Assembly: GCF_018603435.1 (NCBI RefSeq)
Contig: NZ_CP075682.1
Coordinates: 1,612,001-1,676,000 of the forward strand
Direction of reading: 5' to 3'
DNA length: 64,000 nucleotides
Source: Chryseobacterium sp. ZHDP1
GTDB taxonomy: Bacteria; Bacteroidota; Bacteroidia; Flavobacteriales; Weeksellaceae
The first letter of the stretch is position 1; each line of letters begins with the position of its first letter. The translations under genes were made by a program, and so were the position numbers. Under the pieces are notes generated by a model. The model had not been told where the DNA came from, searched no databases, and saw only the letters and a program-made list of their open reading frames with translations. Below are positions 17,966 through 26,818 of this stretch, one piece after another.

Positions 17966-18493
17966 TTATTTAAAATTATATTTATCCAAAAATTCCTGAT
18001 ATTCTTCCGCAAACGATTTCTTTTTGTGATGACTTTCCTGATTTTTAACGTAATTTCTAACTGTTTCAATCATAGATTCAGAAACTGAAACAGCAAAATA
18101 TTCGTCCTGCCAAAAAAACTTTTCTTTTGTCAATGCATTTTTATTGATCCAATATGAAGATTCTCCTTTCAATAATTGAACAATTTTTTCAATATTCTGA
18201 TTGGAACCCAGAGAAATTAAACAATGACAATGATCCGAATAACCATTCACAATATCCAGAAAAATTCCTTTTTGCGAGGCATTTTCTTTTATGTGTTTCC
18301 AGACTTTTATTCGTAACTCCGGAGTATTGAAATAGGGAATTCTATTTTTCGTTGAGAAAACGACATGGATATAAATTTTAATAAATGGCATTTGTGTTGT
18401 TTAGCCAAAAATATGAAATCTATATTAAGTTTTGGCTAAAGCCGAAAGAATGATTTTAAATCAGTAAACGGACTAAAGCCCATTTCTATTGAT
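17632..18493. mobile_element. REP-associated transposase element with inverted REP-like ends
   Basis: The transposase gene at 17966 is bracketed by two similar units in inverted orientation. Left, 17632-17698: caatagaatgggctttagccc ... ctggctttagccaaactt. Right, 18427-18493 read on the minus strand: caatagaaatgggctttagtc ... cggctttagccaaaactt. Each unit has two short palindromes (gggctttagccc; ggctttagcc), the layout of REP doublets recognised by RAYT transposases. The whole looks like a mobile or once-mobile unit. Confidence 0.65.
17966..18391 (-). CDS. IS200/IS605-type Y1 transposase, REP-associated (RAYT-like)
   Basis: 141 residues. The HUH motif is His54-Cys-His56 in YSDHCHCLISL, and the nucleophile is probably Tyr114 in ETVRNYVKNQ. 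Opening MPFIKIYIHVVFSTKNR and KFFWQDEYFAVSVSES are typical of the single-domain Y1 transposase TnpA_REP subgroup. These enzymes cut and join single-stranded DNA at short hairpins. All catalytic residues are present, so it may be active. No TnpB neighbour is present. Confidence 0.9.
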   Translation of the reverse strand: MPFIKIYIHVVFSTKNRIPYFNTPELRIKVWKHIKENASQKGIFLDIVNGYSDHCHCLISLGSNQNIEKIVQLLKGESSYWINKNALTKEKFFWQDEYFAVSVSESMIETVRNYVKNQESHHKKKSFAEEYQEFLDKYNFK

Positions 18494-18510
18494 CAATGAC
18501 AGTTTTATCA

Positions 18511-19107
18511 TCAAGAAGGATCATTGAAAAACCTGTCAAAGTAACTTTTTTTCCTAGTTAAAGTAAATTTTTTCTGGTGCAGAATTTTTCTTATATCTTT
18601 TCGGATGATATGTTGTGAAAATAAAACCGGAGCATTTATTCTCCTTCCACTCTTAATCACCGTGTATAAAACCGACTGATCTTTAAAAAAAATTATAATT
18701 GTTCTTTCTTCGTCTAGAAAACTAAAGCTGTTTATTGGTTCATTAAGATAAATCAGATTATTGGAAATATTTGAAATTCTGTAATGATACTTTTTGCCAT
18801 AATCTAAAACTCTTCTTTTGGCTTCTTCTTTATGAATACTGAAGCTGATTTCTTTCAGTCTTTTTTCTGTAAATAAACAATATGAAGAATAAAGTACAAA
18901 AATTAGAATAATACTATATATAATATATTCAAAATCACTATTTGTAGATGGAGTAATTTTGTATAAACCAACTATTGAAAAATAAATCAGGGCTCCAAAA
19001 ATCAAATAATTGGTATACCTGTCAATTTTATCTAAAATACTCTCATCATAAATAAGTTTTCCAGATTCAATGCTTTTGGTAATATTAAGATTCTTTAAAC
19101 TACGCAT
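18511..19107 (-). CDS. hypothetical membrane protein, YcxB-like
   Basis: 198 residues. Two hydrophobic segments at about 33-50 and 64-82 follow a polar N-terminus. The C-terminal half alternates short strands and helices (YHYRISNISNNLIYL, RTIIIFFKDQSVLYTV, RKDIRKILHQKK), a layout like YcxB-type proteins, but I cannot name the family with confidence. The start overlaps the stop of the upstream gene by 8 bp, so they form an operon with the DinB gene. Confidence 0.65.
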   Translation of the reverse strand: MRSLKNLNITKSIESGKLIYDESILDKIDRYTNYLIFGALIYFSIVGLYKITPSTNSDFEYIIYSIILIFVLYSSYCLFTEKRLKEISFSIHKEEAKRRVLDYGKKYHYRISNISNNLIYLNEPINSFSFLDEERTIIIFFKDQSVLYTVIKSGRRINAPVLFSQHIIRKDIRKILHQKKFTLTRKKSYFDRFFNDPS

Positions 19108-19528
19108 TGCTTTTCTGCGTTACTTTTAAATAAAGCGAAGAAAAAGTCAGAAATAAAATTGCAATCAGCCATAAAAAACAACCTGATTCTAATTCAATTA
19201 TTGAAGCTATTCTTCCACTTTTTGTAATTGTTATATTATCAAAAAACATAAATGAAATTGCTAAAAATGACGAAATAATAAGAGCTAAAACTGCTTTGCA
19301 ATTTCTTTTGATTGTCAAAACTATTCCTAAAAAATAAAGAAGATTTGCAACCCAAACAAAACCTTCCCAACGAAATCCGTCAAAATAAGTCCAACCCAAT
19401 AAAAAAGCTAGATAAGATGGATAATGTATGCTGCCAAAATATTGATAATTTACACAATCTTGAGTCAATGATATTAAAAAAATCACCGAACTGATTAGAA
19501 TTACAATATTTATTTTTAAATGCATCAC
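19100..19528 (-). CDS. hypothetical membrane protein, four hydrophobic segments
   Basis: 142 residues with hydrophobic spans at about 5-22, 36-50, 58-75, 79-97 and 113-130. A conserved-looking aromatic patch WTYFDGFRWEGFVWVANL lies between the second and third. No family recognised. It overlaps the DinB gene upstream by 4 bp (ATGA) and the next gene downstream by 8 bp. Confidence 0.62.
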   Translation of the reverse strand: MMHLKINIVILISSVIFLISLTQDCVNYQYFGSIHYPSYLAFLLGWTYFDGFRWEGFVWVANLLYFLGIVLTIKRNCKAVLALIISSFLAISFMFFDNITITKSGRIASIIELESGCFLWLIAILFLTFSSLYLKVTQKSNA

Positions 19529-20028
19529 AACTTCGGCAAATATCTTTCTTCAATAATATTCAAATGATGAATATTGTGACCAACAATTAATTTTCCGATG
19601 GTTTCGGCAGAAATCTGGTTTCCGTTGGCAGATCCTACATTTTTTAAGGCTTCGGAATTTGCAGTTTCTAAAAGAATCTGAGAAGATTTTCTGATCAGTT
19701 GATATTCTTCCAACAGTGAACTCAGTGTTCTTTCATTCGCGAAAGACTGTTTAGCGTACAATTCCTCATCAAAACCCGGCAATTCATTTTGGTCGCCTCT
19801 CGCAAAAGCCAATATTCTGTACTGAAAGATTCTTTCGGTATCGGATAAATGCAGAAGGAGTTCTTTCAGCGTCCATTTTCCTTCCGCGTAGGCAAAAAGA
19901 GATTGTTCTTCTGAAAGTTCAGAATAAATTCCTACAGTTTTTTCTCCGGATCTTTTCAGTTCTTCCAGCCAGTTTTCTGAAGGAATTAAATCTAAATATC
20001 TTTGAACGTATTTTTGAAAATCAGTCAT
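19525..20028 (-). CDS. DinB-family (YfiT-like) putative metal-dependent protein
   Basis: 167 residues. Four-helix DinB fold with the metal-binding histidines in LLLHLSDTERIFQYR (about residue 56) and GHNIHHLNIIEERYLP (about 149-154). The fold is shared by bacillithiol transferases and glutathione-S-transferase-like enzymes; the specific substrate cannot be read. First gene of an operon with two membrane-protein genes joined by short overlaps. Confidence 0.85.
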   Translation of the reverse strand: MTDFQKYVQRYLDLIPSENWLEELKRSGEKTVGIYSELSEEQSLFAYAEGKWTLKELLLHLSDTERIFQYRILAFARGDQNELPGFDEELYAKQSFANERTLSSLLEEYQLIRKSSQILLETANSEALKNVGSANGNQISAETIGKLIVGHNIHHLNIIEERYLPKL

Positions 20029-20115
20029 AAATTATGAATAATAAGTAATTGGTAATGAGTAATATTTTAGTAACAATTAAGATTTCGTAAACTGTTACTC
20101 TGGTAAATTGTTACG

Positions 20116-20556
20116 TTATGAAATCTTCCATTCGTAAAAATTCACTTCATCGTAGATTTCGAATCCGCAGCTTGGGTAAAGCTTATTTCCGATATCATTG
20201 GATTTTCCGGTTTCAAGAAGAATTCCGGCGGCATCGGTTGATTTTGCAAGTTCTTTGGATGCTTCAAGCAGTTGTTTTGAAAATCCTTTTCCCCGATAAT
20301 TTTCATTCACATACAAATCATTCAAAAGCCAGTATCTTTTCATTCTTGTGGAGGAAAATAACGGATACAACTGAACAAAACCGACTAATTTCCCTTCATT
20401 TTCGGCAACAAAAATTTCGGAATCATTATTTTCAATTCTTTCTGTTAAAAATTTTTCCGCAGCAGGAATATCGGAATCTTTATGATAAAAGATCCTGTAC
20501 TGATCGAACAGCTCAGCTAATTGCTGTACATCTGCAAGTTGGGCTTTTCTTGTCAT
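20116..20556 (-). CDS. GNAT family N-acetyltransferase
   Basis: 146 residues. One GNAT domain: LVGFVQLYPLFSST then LNDLYVNENYRGKGFSKQLLEAS, which carries the acetyl-CoA pyrophosphate-binding R-G-x-G-x-x-x-x-L motif, followed by GILLETGKSNDIGNKLYPSCGFE. Cytosolic. Acceptor unknown. Confidence 0.9.
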   Translation of the reverse strand: MTRKAQLADVQQLAELFDQYRIFYHKDSDIPAAEKFLTERIENNDSEIFVAENEGKLVGFVQLYPLFSSTRMKRYWLLNDLYVNENYRGKGFSKQLLEASKELAKSTDAAGILLETGKSNDIGNKLYPSCGFEIYDEVNFYEWKIS

Positions 20557-20616
20557 AATGGGAGTTTAAAACTTTGTCAAAGCGCAAAAAACTTCATAAA
20601 GATTTGACAAAGTAGA

Positions 20617-21099
20617 TTATAAGTGATGGTCGTAGCTGAGAACGCGCTTCATTTTCCAGTTTTTTCCGTCCAGAATCCAGAGAATGGTAAATTTTGCACG
20701 GCTTCCCTTGTTCCATTTTCCGTTGTAAAATTCAGCAAAATCATGCTCTCCTTCCTGAATGAAAGCATACAGAACATTATTATTGTACAAAGGATATACT
20801 TTCATGGAATTTGGAATCAGTTCGCGTTTCACTTTATTAGGTCCGCCACAGATATTATTTTTAATGGAGGCTTTAAAGGCTTCTTTTCCGGAAGTAATTC
20901 CGCCTTTATCGTGGTAGAATTCCAAGTCTTCGCTTACGATAGAATCATAATGAGAAAGATCGCAATTATTGAATCCGACATTGAATATCAGACTGTCTAA
21001 TTTTTTCGCCGTTTTGTACAGTTCATCGGTATTTTTAACCTGAGAAAAGGCAATCTGGCTTACCATTAACAGGAATAAAATCTGGATCTTTCTCATCAT
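20617..21099 (-). CDS. secreted DUF4440-like NTF2-fold protein
   Basis: 160 residues. Signal peptide MMRKIQILFLLMVSQIAFSQ, then an NTF2-type fold: LFNVGFNNCDLSHYDSIVSEDLEFYHDKGG with the D-x-E-F-Y-H-D-x-G-G pattern seen in DUF4440 proteins, ending WILDGKNWKMKRVLSYDHHL. Exported to periplasm or surface. No enzyme activity can be assigned. Confidence 0.82.
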   Translation of the reverse strand: MMRKIQILFLLMVSQIAFSQVKNTDELYKTAKKLDSLIFNVGFNNCDLSHYDSIVSEDLEFYHDKGGITSGKEAFKASIKNNICGGPNKVKRELIPNSMKVYPLYNNNVLYAFIQEGEHDFAEFYNGKWNKGSRAKFTILWILDGKNWKMKRVLSYDHHL

Positions 21100-21119
21100 G
21101 TTTTTATTTAAAATAATTA

Positions 21120-21259
21120 ATAATTTATTTTTAACGCAAAGTCCACAAAGATTTTTTGACTACTAAACGCTTTTAAGTTCGCAAAGGTACTTCGACAAGC
21201 TCAGCATAAACTATTCAGTCAGCAAAGACCTCAGCGAAAATTTTAATTATTATTTTGTA
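21120..21259. repeat. intergenic dispersed repeats
   Basis: Contains 'aacgcaaagtccacaaagatttttt' wording of the decayed repeat family, followed by 'cttcgacaagctcagcataaact' at about 21190, a form of the widely scattered bacterial 'ttcgacaagctcagc' repeat. No gene is seen. Confidence 0.45.
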
Positions 21260-22399
21260 TTAAGAAAAAGCTCTTTCCAGATCTGCGATAAGATCTTCTG
21301 CATCTTCGATTCCTACGCTTAAACGAACCAAATCGTCTGTAATTCCCAATTCTGCACGTTTTTCTGCAGGAATGGAAGCATGAGTCATCAAAGCAGGATG
21401 ATTCGCAAGAGATTCTACTCCCCCCAAAGATTCAGCTAAAGTGAATACTTTTACTCTTTCTAAAAATTTGATGGCATCTTCTTTTTTACCTGATTTGAAA
21501 GTGAAAGAAACCATTCCTCCGAAATCTTTCATCTGAGATTTTGCCAGTTCGTGCTGCGGATGAGATTCTAATCCCGGATAAATTACCTGATCTACAGCAG
21601 GATGAGATTCAAGGTATTTCGCTACCGCCATTCCGTTTTCAGAGTGTCTCTGAACTCTTAAAGCCAGTGTTTTAATTCCTCTCAACACCAAATAAGAATC
21701 GTGAGGTCCTAAAATTCCTCCGCTTGCAAACTGAATGAAGTGTAGTTTCTCTCCCAGTTCTGCATCTTTTGCAATTAAAGCTCCCGCAATAACATCGGAG
21801 TGACCTCCCAAGTATTTTGTTGCAGAGTGCATAACGATATCGGCTCCCAGATCAATAGGTCTCTGAAGATAAGGCGTTGCAAAAGTGTTATCCACTGCAA
21901 CCAGAATATCTTTTCCTTTTGCCACTTCAACAACTGCTTTAATGTCAACCAGTTTCATTAAAGGATTGGTTGGCGTTTCTACCCAGATTAATTTTGTTTT
22001 ATCTGTAATAACGTCATTGATTTTAGAAACATCATCAAAATTCACGAAGGTAAATTTCAACTGATATTTTTCGAAAAGTCTGGTGAACATTCTGTATGTT
22101 CCTCCGTACAAATCGTCTACTGCAACCACTTCATCTCCCGGATTTAATAATTTTAAAACACAGTCGATTGCCGCCAGACCGGAACCGAAAGCCAGACCTC
22201 TCGCTCCGTTTTCGATGCTTGCCAAAGAGTCTTCCAAAGCCTGTCTTGTAGGGTTTGCCGCTCTAGAATATTCGTAACCGGAATGTACTCCCGGACTTTT
22301 CTGTGCGAAGGTAGATGTTAAAAATACAGGTACATTCACAGAACCTGTTGCAGATTCGTGATGCTGTCCTCCGTGTATTACTTTTGTATTGAAATTCAT
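21260..22399 (-). CDS. metB: cystathionine gamma-synthase / trans-sulfuration PLP enzyme
   Basis: 379 residues from the ATG at 22399, matching the usual family length; the frame runs open to 22465 but MNFNTKVIHGGQ is the standard start. Visible motifs: YEYSRAANPTR, GLAFGSGLAAI, ETPTNPLMKLVD, and HSATKYLGGHSDVIAG with the PLP-binding Lys. Ends with GLEDAEDLIADL-type helix. It joins an acyl-homoserine and cysteine to give cystathionine; members of this family also act as gamma-lyases, so direction is not certain. Confidence 0.88.
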   Translation of the reverse strand: MNFNTKVIHGGQHHESATGSVNVPVFLTSTFAQKSPGVHSGYEYSRAANPTRQALEDSLASIENGARGLAFGSGLAAIDCVLKLLNPGDEVVAVDDLYGGTYRMFTRLFEKYQLKFTFVNFDDVSKINDVITDKTKLIWVETPTNPLMKLVDIKAVVEVAKGKDILVAVDNTFATPYLQRPIDLGADIVMHSATKYLGGHSDVIAGALIAKDAELGEKLHFIQFASGGILGPHDSYLVLRGIKTLALRVQRHSENGMAVAKYLESHPAVDQVIYPGLESHPQHELAKSQMKDFGGMVSFTFKSGKKEDAIKFLERVKVFTLAESLGGVESLANHPALMTHASIPAEKRAELGITDDLVRLSVGIEDAEDLIADLERAFS

Positions 22400-22489
22400 T
22401 GTTTTATATTTTTGATTTGAAGCTGGGGATGATGGAAGCTGGATGCTTTTGTAAACTTCCAACATCAGGCTTCCCTCATCCAGCTTTTT

Positions 22490-22816
22490 TTACATTTTTA
22501 TCGCCGATTTTACTGCGAACTCTTCTGCCATCTGCTCCAACCATTGTGCCACATCTTCTTCTCCTGTTGCTCTTTGGTAGGTATTTCCCATAGAAACAAG
22601 TACCTGATGAATAAACATTTTCATCTGATCCACCGGCATTTCTTTTGTCCAGAGATCAATTCTCAAAGCTTCCATATTTTTTTCGTCCCAAACGGAGATC
22701 ATGGTTGCTTTTGTTTCTTCTTTTTCAATTCCGCCGTCCTGTGCATTCCAGGTGATGTTTTCCGGAATGTGGTTTTCATCCAGTTCTACATCTATCGTAA
22801 TCTGAGTTTTTCTCAT
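22490..22816 (-). CDS. gldC: gliding motility protein GldC
   Basis: 108 residues. Matches GldC in length and sequence layout: MRKTQITIDVELDENHIPENITW, then EKEETKATMISVWD and MKMFIHQVLVSMGNTYQRATGE. GldC is a cytoplasmic accessory protein of the flavobacterial gliding/T9SS machinery and is normally encoded right after gldB, as here (56 bp). Confidence 0.93.
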   Translation of the reverse strand: MRKTQITIDVELDENHIPENITWNAQDGGIEKEETKATMISVWDEKNMEALRIDLWTKEMPVDQMKMFIHQVLVSMGNTYQRATGEEDVAQWLEQMAEEFAVKSAIKM

Positions 22817-22871
22817 AATTTTCTATTTATTCTACTGTATATTGTTTGCCAAATATTTTACATTCAGCGTA

Positions 22872-23855
22872 TTATTTTACTTTCGGTTTATAGCCAGACT
22901 GATTAAAGATCACGGTTGCATCTAATCCTAAGAAATCCTGAAGTTTGGTTTCCGGTTTTTGCTTCAGATATTCTTTACAGATCTGCCATCCTGTGAAAAT
23001 GGCAATCTGCGGAGAAGATTCGTTATCAATTTCCGTATAAAATTTCGAGAATGGTCCCGGAGCGATAAAACGGTCTTCCAATCTGTGATCGTCTCCAAAA
23101 ATGATATTTTTTTCCACGAAATAATTCCAGATATTCGCTTCGTTGGAGACTGCCCATTCATATTGCTTCTGGGTGTAGTTCATTTTCAGATATTCCGGAT
23201 ATGTGGGTAAAAAAGCATCTTTAAGAATCATGATTTTACCGTTGAGAATCATCATATCGATAAATTTCTGATGATCCGGAGATTCTTTCACAAAACCTTC
23301 CGCGAAAATCTGCGCGACTTTCGGAACAATATTATTCGGGTTCATGGATTTCTGGAAGTACATTTCCAGTCCTTTATAATTGGGATTTCCGTCTCCCATA
23401 AAGCCTGTCATATCAATAAAAAGCTGATTTCCTTTGGCATCATAAAAAATAGGATCCTGAACCATCTGCAAAGCCGATGAAAATAAAAATACTTTCGGAC
23501 TTTTAAAGGAAGGAAAATAAAATCTGATGTGCGAAAACAAATCCTGAAGATCGGTCTGGAGTTTTTTCTGATCTATTTTTGCAGCTGCTTCCTTGTAAAT
23601 TTTAATTTCTTCAGGATCTACTCTTCTTTTGGCAAAATCTGCATCGCTTACCGTTCCCTGAAACCAAGGAAATTTAGCTTTAAAACTTTCCGATGAAACA
23701 TTCGGATCGTAAAGTTCCTTGGAAATATCTGTAATTTCTACTTTTTCCGCGGGAGTTGTAATCTCTACGTTCCATTGATTCTGAGATTCTTTTTTACAGG
23801 AATTCAATCCTAAAATTAATACTAAAGAAAGTGCAGTAATTTTGAAAATCTTCAT
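22872..23855 (-). CDS. gldB: gliding motility lipoprotein GldB
   Basis: 327 residues. Signal peptide with lipobox LNSC (about residues 17-20), then the GldB body: KAKFPWFQGTVSDADFAKRRVDPEE, YFPSFKSPKVFLFSSAL, and GFVKESPDHQKFIDMM. GldB is a cell-envelope lipoprotein required for gliding, which also affects T9SS function, in Flavobacterium. Cotranscribed with gldC. Its presence shows that the host has the gliding/T9SS gene set on which the exported proteins in this window would depend. Confidence 0.93.
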   Translation of the reverse strand: MKIFKITALSLVLILGLNSCKKESQNQWNVEITTPAEKVEITDISKELYDPNVSSESFKAKFPWFQGTVSDADFAKRRVDPEEIKIYKEAAAKIDQKKLQTDLQDLFSHIRFYFPSFKSPKVFLFSSALQMVQDPIFYDAKGNQLFIDMTGFMGDGNPNYKGLEMYFQKSMNPNNIVPKVAQIFAEGFVKESPDHQKFIDMMILNGKIMILKDAFLPTYPEYLKMNYTQKQYEWAVSNEANIWNYFVEKNIIFGDDHRLEDRFIAPGPFSKFYTEIDNESSPQIAIFTGWQICKEYLKQKPETKLQDFLGLDATVIFNQSGYKPKVK

Positions 23856-23906
23856 ACTTTTACATGAAATTTAAGTGTACAAAAATACGGATTTAAACAT
23901 AATATA

Positions 23907-24545
23907 ATGATGAAAAATAAAATAATTCCGGTGCTTATTCTGATTTTCTCTGTATCCTGTTTCTATAGCCAAAGCCTTATTTTTAAGGATAAAAATCTTG
24001 AAAAAGCAGTGATTGAAAATTCTGATCTGAACAAAGACGGCAAAATGAATCAGTTTGAAGCCGAAAGGATTGAAAATTTATTTTTAGTGAATAAAGGGAT
24101 TACAAATACCGAAGACCTCGCGTATTTTAAAAATGCTAAAATGATCGTGCTGGACGACAACAGTATTTTAAATCTTTCCCTGAAAAATATGGATCATCTC
24201 CAGCTTTTTTCCTGTACAGGATGTAAAATATCAAATTTTAAAGCTGAAAATCTTAAAAATCTGGCTTCTCTCTATCTCGACAACAACCAGATTGAAAATA
24301 TTTCGCTGAAAACGACGCCCAGAATTGACCAATTAACCGTATCTTTAAATAAAATAAAAACCATTGATGTGAGTTCGCTCAAATATCTGAAAAAACTAAA
24401 TCTTGAGCATAATCTGGTTCAAAAACTGGATATTTCCAAAAACATGAATCTGGAAACCTTAAATGTGATGAAAAATCCGCTGAAGGAAACAGACATTAAA
24501 AAAGGAGCAGCCAATGTGACGATTTTCGGATTTCAGCAACAGTAA
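23907..24545 (+). CDS. secreted leucine-rich repeat protein
   Basis: 212 residues. Signal peptide through about residue 20 (SVSCFYSQ). An EF-hand-like segment DLNKDGKMNQFEAE (38-51) precedes five or so LRR units of 20-22 residues (LASLYLDNNQIENISL, IDQLTVSLNKIKTIDV, LKKLNLEHNLVQKLDI, LETLNVMKNPLKETDI). Probably a ligand-binding envelope protein. The ATG at 23907 or the next at 23910 could be used. It is divergent from gldB with 51 bp between. Confidence 0.75.
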   Translation: MMKNKIIPVLILIFSVSCFYSQSLIFKDKNLEKAVIENSDLNKDGKMNQFEAERIENLFLVNKGITNTEDLAYFKNAKMIVLDDNSILNLSLKNMDHLQLFSCTGCKISNFKAENLKNLASLYLDNNQIENISLKTTPRIDQLTVSLNKIKTIDVSSLKYLKKLNLEHNLVQKLDISKNMNLETLNVMKNPLKETDIKKGAANVTIFGFQQQ

Positions 24546-24549
24546 TTTT

Positions 24550-25077
24550 ATGTATTTAGAAACACAAAGACTTATTCTGAGAAAATTTGAAGAAACAGAT
24601 GCAGAACGCATGTTTCTCCTCGATTCCAATCCTGAAGTGATGAAATACATCGGAGTACCTCCTCTTTCCGATATCAGCGAATCTGAAAATGTGATTAAAA
24701 TGATTCAGCAGCAATATCTTGATAACGGTGTCGGAAGACTCGCTGTAATTGAAAAAGAAAGCGGACTGTTAATCGGCTGGAGCGGACTGAAATTAATTAC
24801 TCAGGAAATAAACGGTTACAATAATATTTACGATCTCGGCTATCGTTTCATCCCGAAATACTGGGGAAAAGGTTATGCACTGGAATCGGCAAAAGCTTCG
24901 CTTGATTTTGGATTTAATGATCTGAAAGCTGAAACCATTTATGCTCACGCTCATTCTGAAAATGAAGGTTCCAATCATATTTTAAGAAAATTAGGCTTTG
25001 AAAAAAACGGCGAATTCACCGAACCGGACGGAATTTGCTTCTGGTATGAGCTTCAACATCAAAATTACATCAAATAA
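24550..25077 (+). CDS. GNAT N-acetyltransferase, RimJ/RimL type
   Basis: 175 residues. Begins LETQRLILRKFEETDAERMF, the RimJ/RimL-type opening, with YRFIPKYWGKGYALESAKASLDFGF as the acetyl-CoA site (G-K-G-Y-A) and HSENEGSNHILRKLGFEKNGEF near the end. Acceptor may be a protein N-terminus or a small molecule; not determinable. It lies 4 bp after the LRR gene and is probably cotranscribed. Confidence 0.9.
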   Translation: MYLETQRLILRKFEETDAERMFLLDSNPEVMKYIGVPPLSDISESENVIKMIQQQYLDNGVGRLAVIEKESGLLIGWSGLKLITQEINGYNNIYDLGYRFIPKYWGKGYALESAKASLDFGFNDLKAETIYAHAHSENEGSNHILRKLGFEKNGEFTEPDGICFWYELQHQNYIK

Positions 25078-25135
25078 ACATTCAGAATTTTTAATTTTGA
25101 ATTTCTTTACACAAAAACAGACAAAAATATAAACA

Positions 25136-25930
25136 ATGCAGACACAAAAAGTTATAGATCATATTGTAAACTGGCTGAAAGATTATGCCGTAAAAGCAAA
25201 AGTAAACGGATATGTAATCGGAGTTTCGGGAGGTGTGGATTCGGGTGTCGTTTCTACTCTTTGTGCGATGACCGGACTTGAAGTTCTGGCGCTGGAAATG
25301 CCGATCCGTCAAAAAGCAGATCAGGTAAACAGAGCGCAGGATCATATTGAGGATCTGAAAAAGAAATTTCCAAACGTAAAATCAGAAACCGTTAACTTAA
25401 CTCCTGTTTTCGAAAGTTTTGAAAATATTGTCAGCGCACATTCAGAAGGAAATCCTAATAACAATCTGGCTCTTGCGAATACAAGATCACGCTTCAGAAT
25501 GCTGAATTTATACTATTTCGGTCAGCTTCACGGACTTTTAGTGTGCGGAACAGGAAATAAAGTGGAAGATTTCGGAATCGGTTTCTATACCAAGTACGGC
25601 GACGGCGGTGTAGATGTTTCTCCAATCGCGGATCTTTATAAAACGGAAGTGTATGAACTGGCGAGAGCTTTAAATTTAATTGAAAGCATTCAGAATGCAA
25701 TTCCTACGGACGGACTTTGGGATGCAGAAAGAACGGATGAAGACCAGATCGGGGCAACTTATCCTGAACTGGAAAAAATCCAGAAAGAATACGGAACAAA
25801 AACAGCAGAAGATTACGAAGGCAGAGACAAAGAAGTTTTCCAGATTTTCGACAGAATGCATAAAGCAGCAAAACATAAAATGGTTCCGATCCCGATCTGC
25901 GATATTCCTGAAGACTGGAGAACTAATTAA
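25136..25930 (+). CDS. nadE: NH3-dependent NAD+ synthetase
   Basis: 264 residues, the length of the ammonia-dependent form without an amidase domain. ATP pyrophosphatase P-loop ISGGVDSGVVSTL-like at about 30-42 (VSGGVDSG), NTRSRFRMLNLYYFGQ, and GTGNKVEDFGIGFYTKYGDGGVDVSPIADLYKT are the deamido-NAD and ATP sites. It carries out the last step of NAD+ biosynthesis. A TAATTTTG box at 25092-25099 could be its promoter -7 element. Confidence 0.95.
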   Translation: MQTQKVIDHIVNWLKDYAVKAKVNGYVIGVSGGVDSGVVSTLCAMTGLEVLALEMPIRQKADQVNRAQDHIEDLKKKFPNVKSETVNLTPVFESFENIVSAHSEGNPNNNLALANTRSRFRMLNLYYFGQLHGLLVCGTGNKVEDFGIGFYTKYGDGGVDVSPIADLYKTEVYELARALNLIESIQNAIPTDGLWDAERTDEDQIGATYPELEKIQKEYGTKTAEDYEGRDKEVFQIFDRMHKAAKHKMVPIPICDIPEDWRTN

Positions 25931-26229
25931 TTTAACAATATATCAGTCTAACAATGTAACAATTGATTGCTAAACTGAAAGATTGATACATTAAAGTTGT
26001 TTAAACTTTTCAGAATTAACCGTAAAAGTCACAAAAGATGAATTAAACTTTTATTTAAAGTTGATCATTATAAATGAAAAAGTTCACAATAGTTTTTAAA
26101 AATCTCTGATTTTTATTCTTTTGAGCGTTTTGGTTATTATAGAAATTCACTTTTAGATTGTCTTTTGTTACTTTTGCGATTTAATAAAAGTTTAAACAAA
26201 CTTATTGTTACATTTTTTAATTTAATACT
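25931..26229. other. non-coding stretch with decayed repeat
   Basis: About 300 bp. No gene. Words such as 'gtaaaagtcacaaaagatgaattaaac' and 'aaaatctctgatttttattcttttgagcg' place it in the same decayed intergenic repeat family seen at 7225-7975. Confidence 0.4.
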
Positions 26230-26730
26230 ATGAATGGTAAAATAAGATCTATATTTTTCATTTGTTTAGGGCTTCTTTTCGGGATGTCTGTAATGTACGT
26301 TTATAATAACTTTATTGCGAATAAAAAGGAAATTTCCTCTAAAAATCCAAGAATTGAATACGGCAGTTCTGATATTTCAGGCTCGGCATATTCGAGTCAG
26401 GAATCTATCGATCGGCTGACGGAAGAAAAAAAGGTTATTGCTTATGTTAAAAAAAATCATCAGCTTCCGGAGTATTACATCACCAAAAATGAAGCAAGAA
26501 AGATGGGCTGGAATCCAGCCAAAGGAAATCTGTGTGAGGTTTTGCCGGGAAAAGCAATTGGCGGAGATCACTTCAGCAATAGGGAAAGAACATTGCCTGA
26601 AGATGAAAAGTATTTTGAGGCTGATGTAAACTATCATTGCGGAAACAGAAATGCAGACCGGATTGTTTTCACGAAAGACGGTGATGTTTATCTCACGAAA
26701 AACCATTATAAGAGTTTTGAAAAGCAGTAG
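26230..26730 (+). CDS. barnase-like extracellular ribonuclease
   Basis: 166 residues. An N-terminal hydrophobic segment (7-28) is a signal peptide or anchor. Residues 78-164 are a barnase-type RNase domain: LPEYYITKNEARKMGW, KGNLCEVLPGKAIGGDHFSNRE, ADVNYHCGNRNADRIVFT, and LTKNHYKSFEK. Catalytic positions by alignment to barnase are Glu130 (Glu73), Arg140 and Arg144 (Arg83, Arg87), and His159 (His102), with Lys86 at the Lys27 position, so it should be active. It cleaves RNA outside the cell or in rivals. The next gene on the same strand encodes a barstar homologue. Confidence 0.93.
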   Translation: MNGKIRSIFFICLGLLFGMSVMYVYNNFIANKKEISSKNPRIEYGSSDISGSAYSSQESIDRLTEEKKVIAYVKKNHQLPEYYITKNEARKMGWNPAKGNLCEVLPGKAIGGDHFSNRERTLPEDEKYFEADVNYHCGNRNADRIVFTKDGDVYLTKNHYKSFEKQ

Positions 26731-26736
26731 TTGTTG

Positions 26737-26784
26737 GTCATTGCGAGGATTGAAGTTAGCCTGTGCTTAGCTCCTCGCAATGAC
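26737..26784. repeat. inverted repeat between RNase and inhibitor genes
   Basis: gtcattgcgagga at 26737-26749 and tcctcgcaatgac at 26772-26784, perfect 13-bp arms. It resembles a known dispersed bacterial repeat and could act as a hairpin that lowers read-through from the RNase gene into the inhibitor gene, or that stabilises mRNA. Confidence 0.6.
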
Positions 26785-26818
26785 TTACGCTCACTGATTT
26801 AAAATTAAAAATAAAGTT

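Noticed and set aside
17966..18391. Full IS605-type element with TnpB
   Set aside because: No TnpB gene or omega-RNA-like region adjoins the transposase.
20118..20558. 146-codon frame on the plus strand
   Set aside because: Fully antisense to a clear GNAT gene and with unlikely composition.
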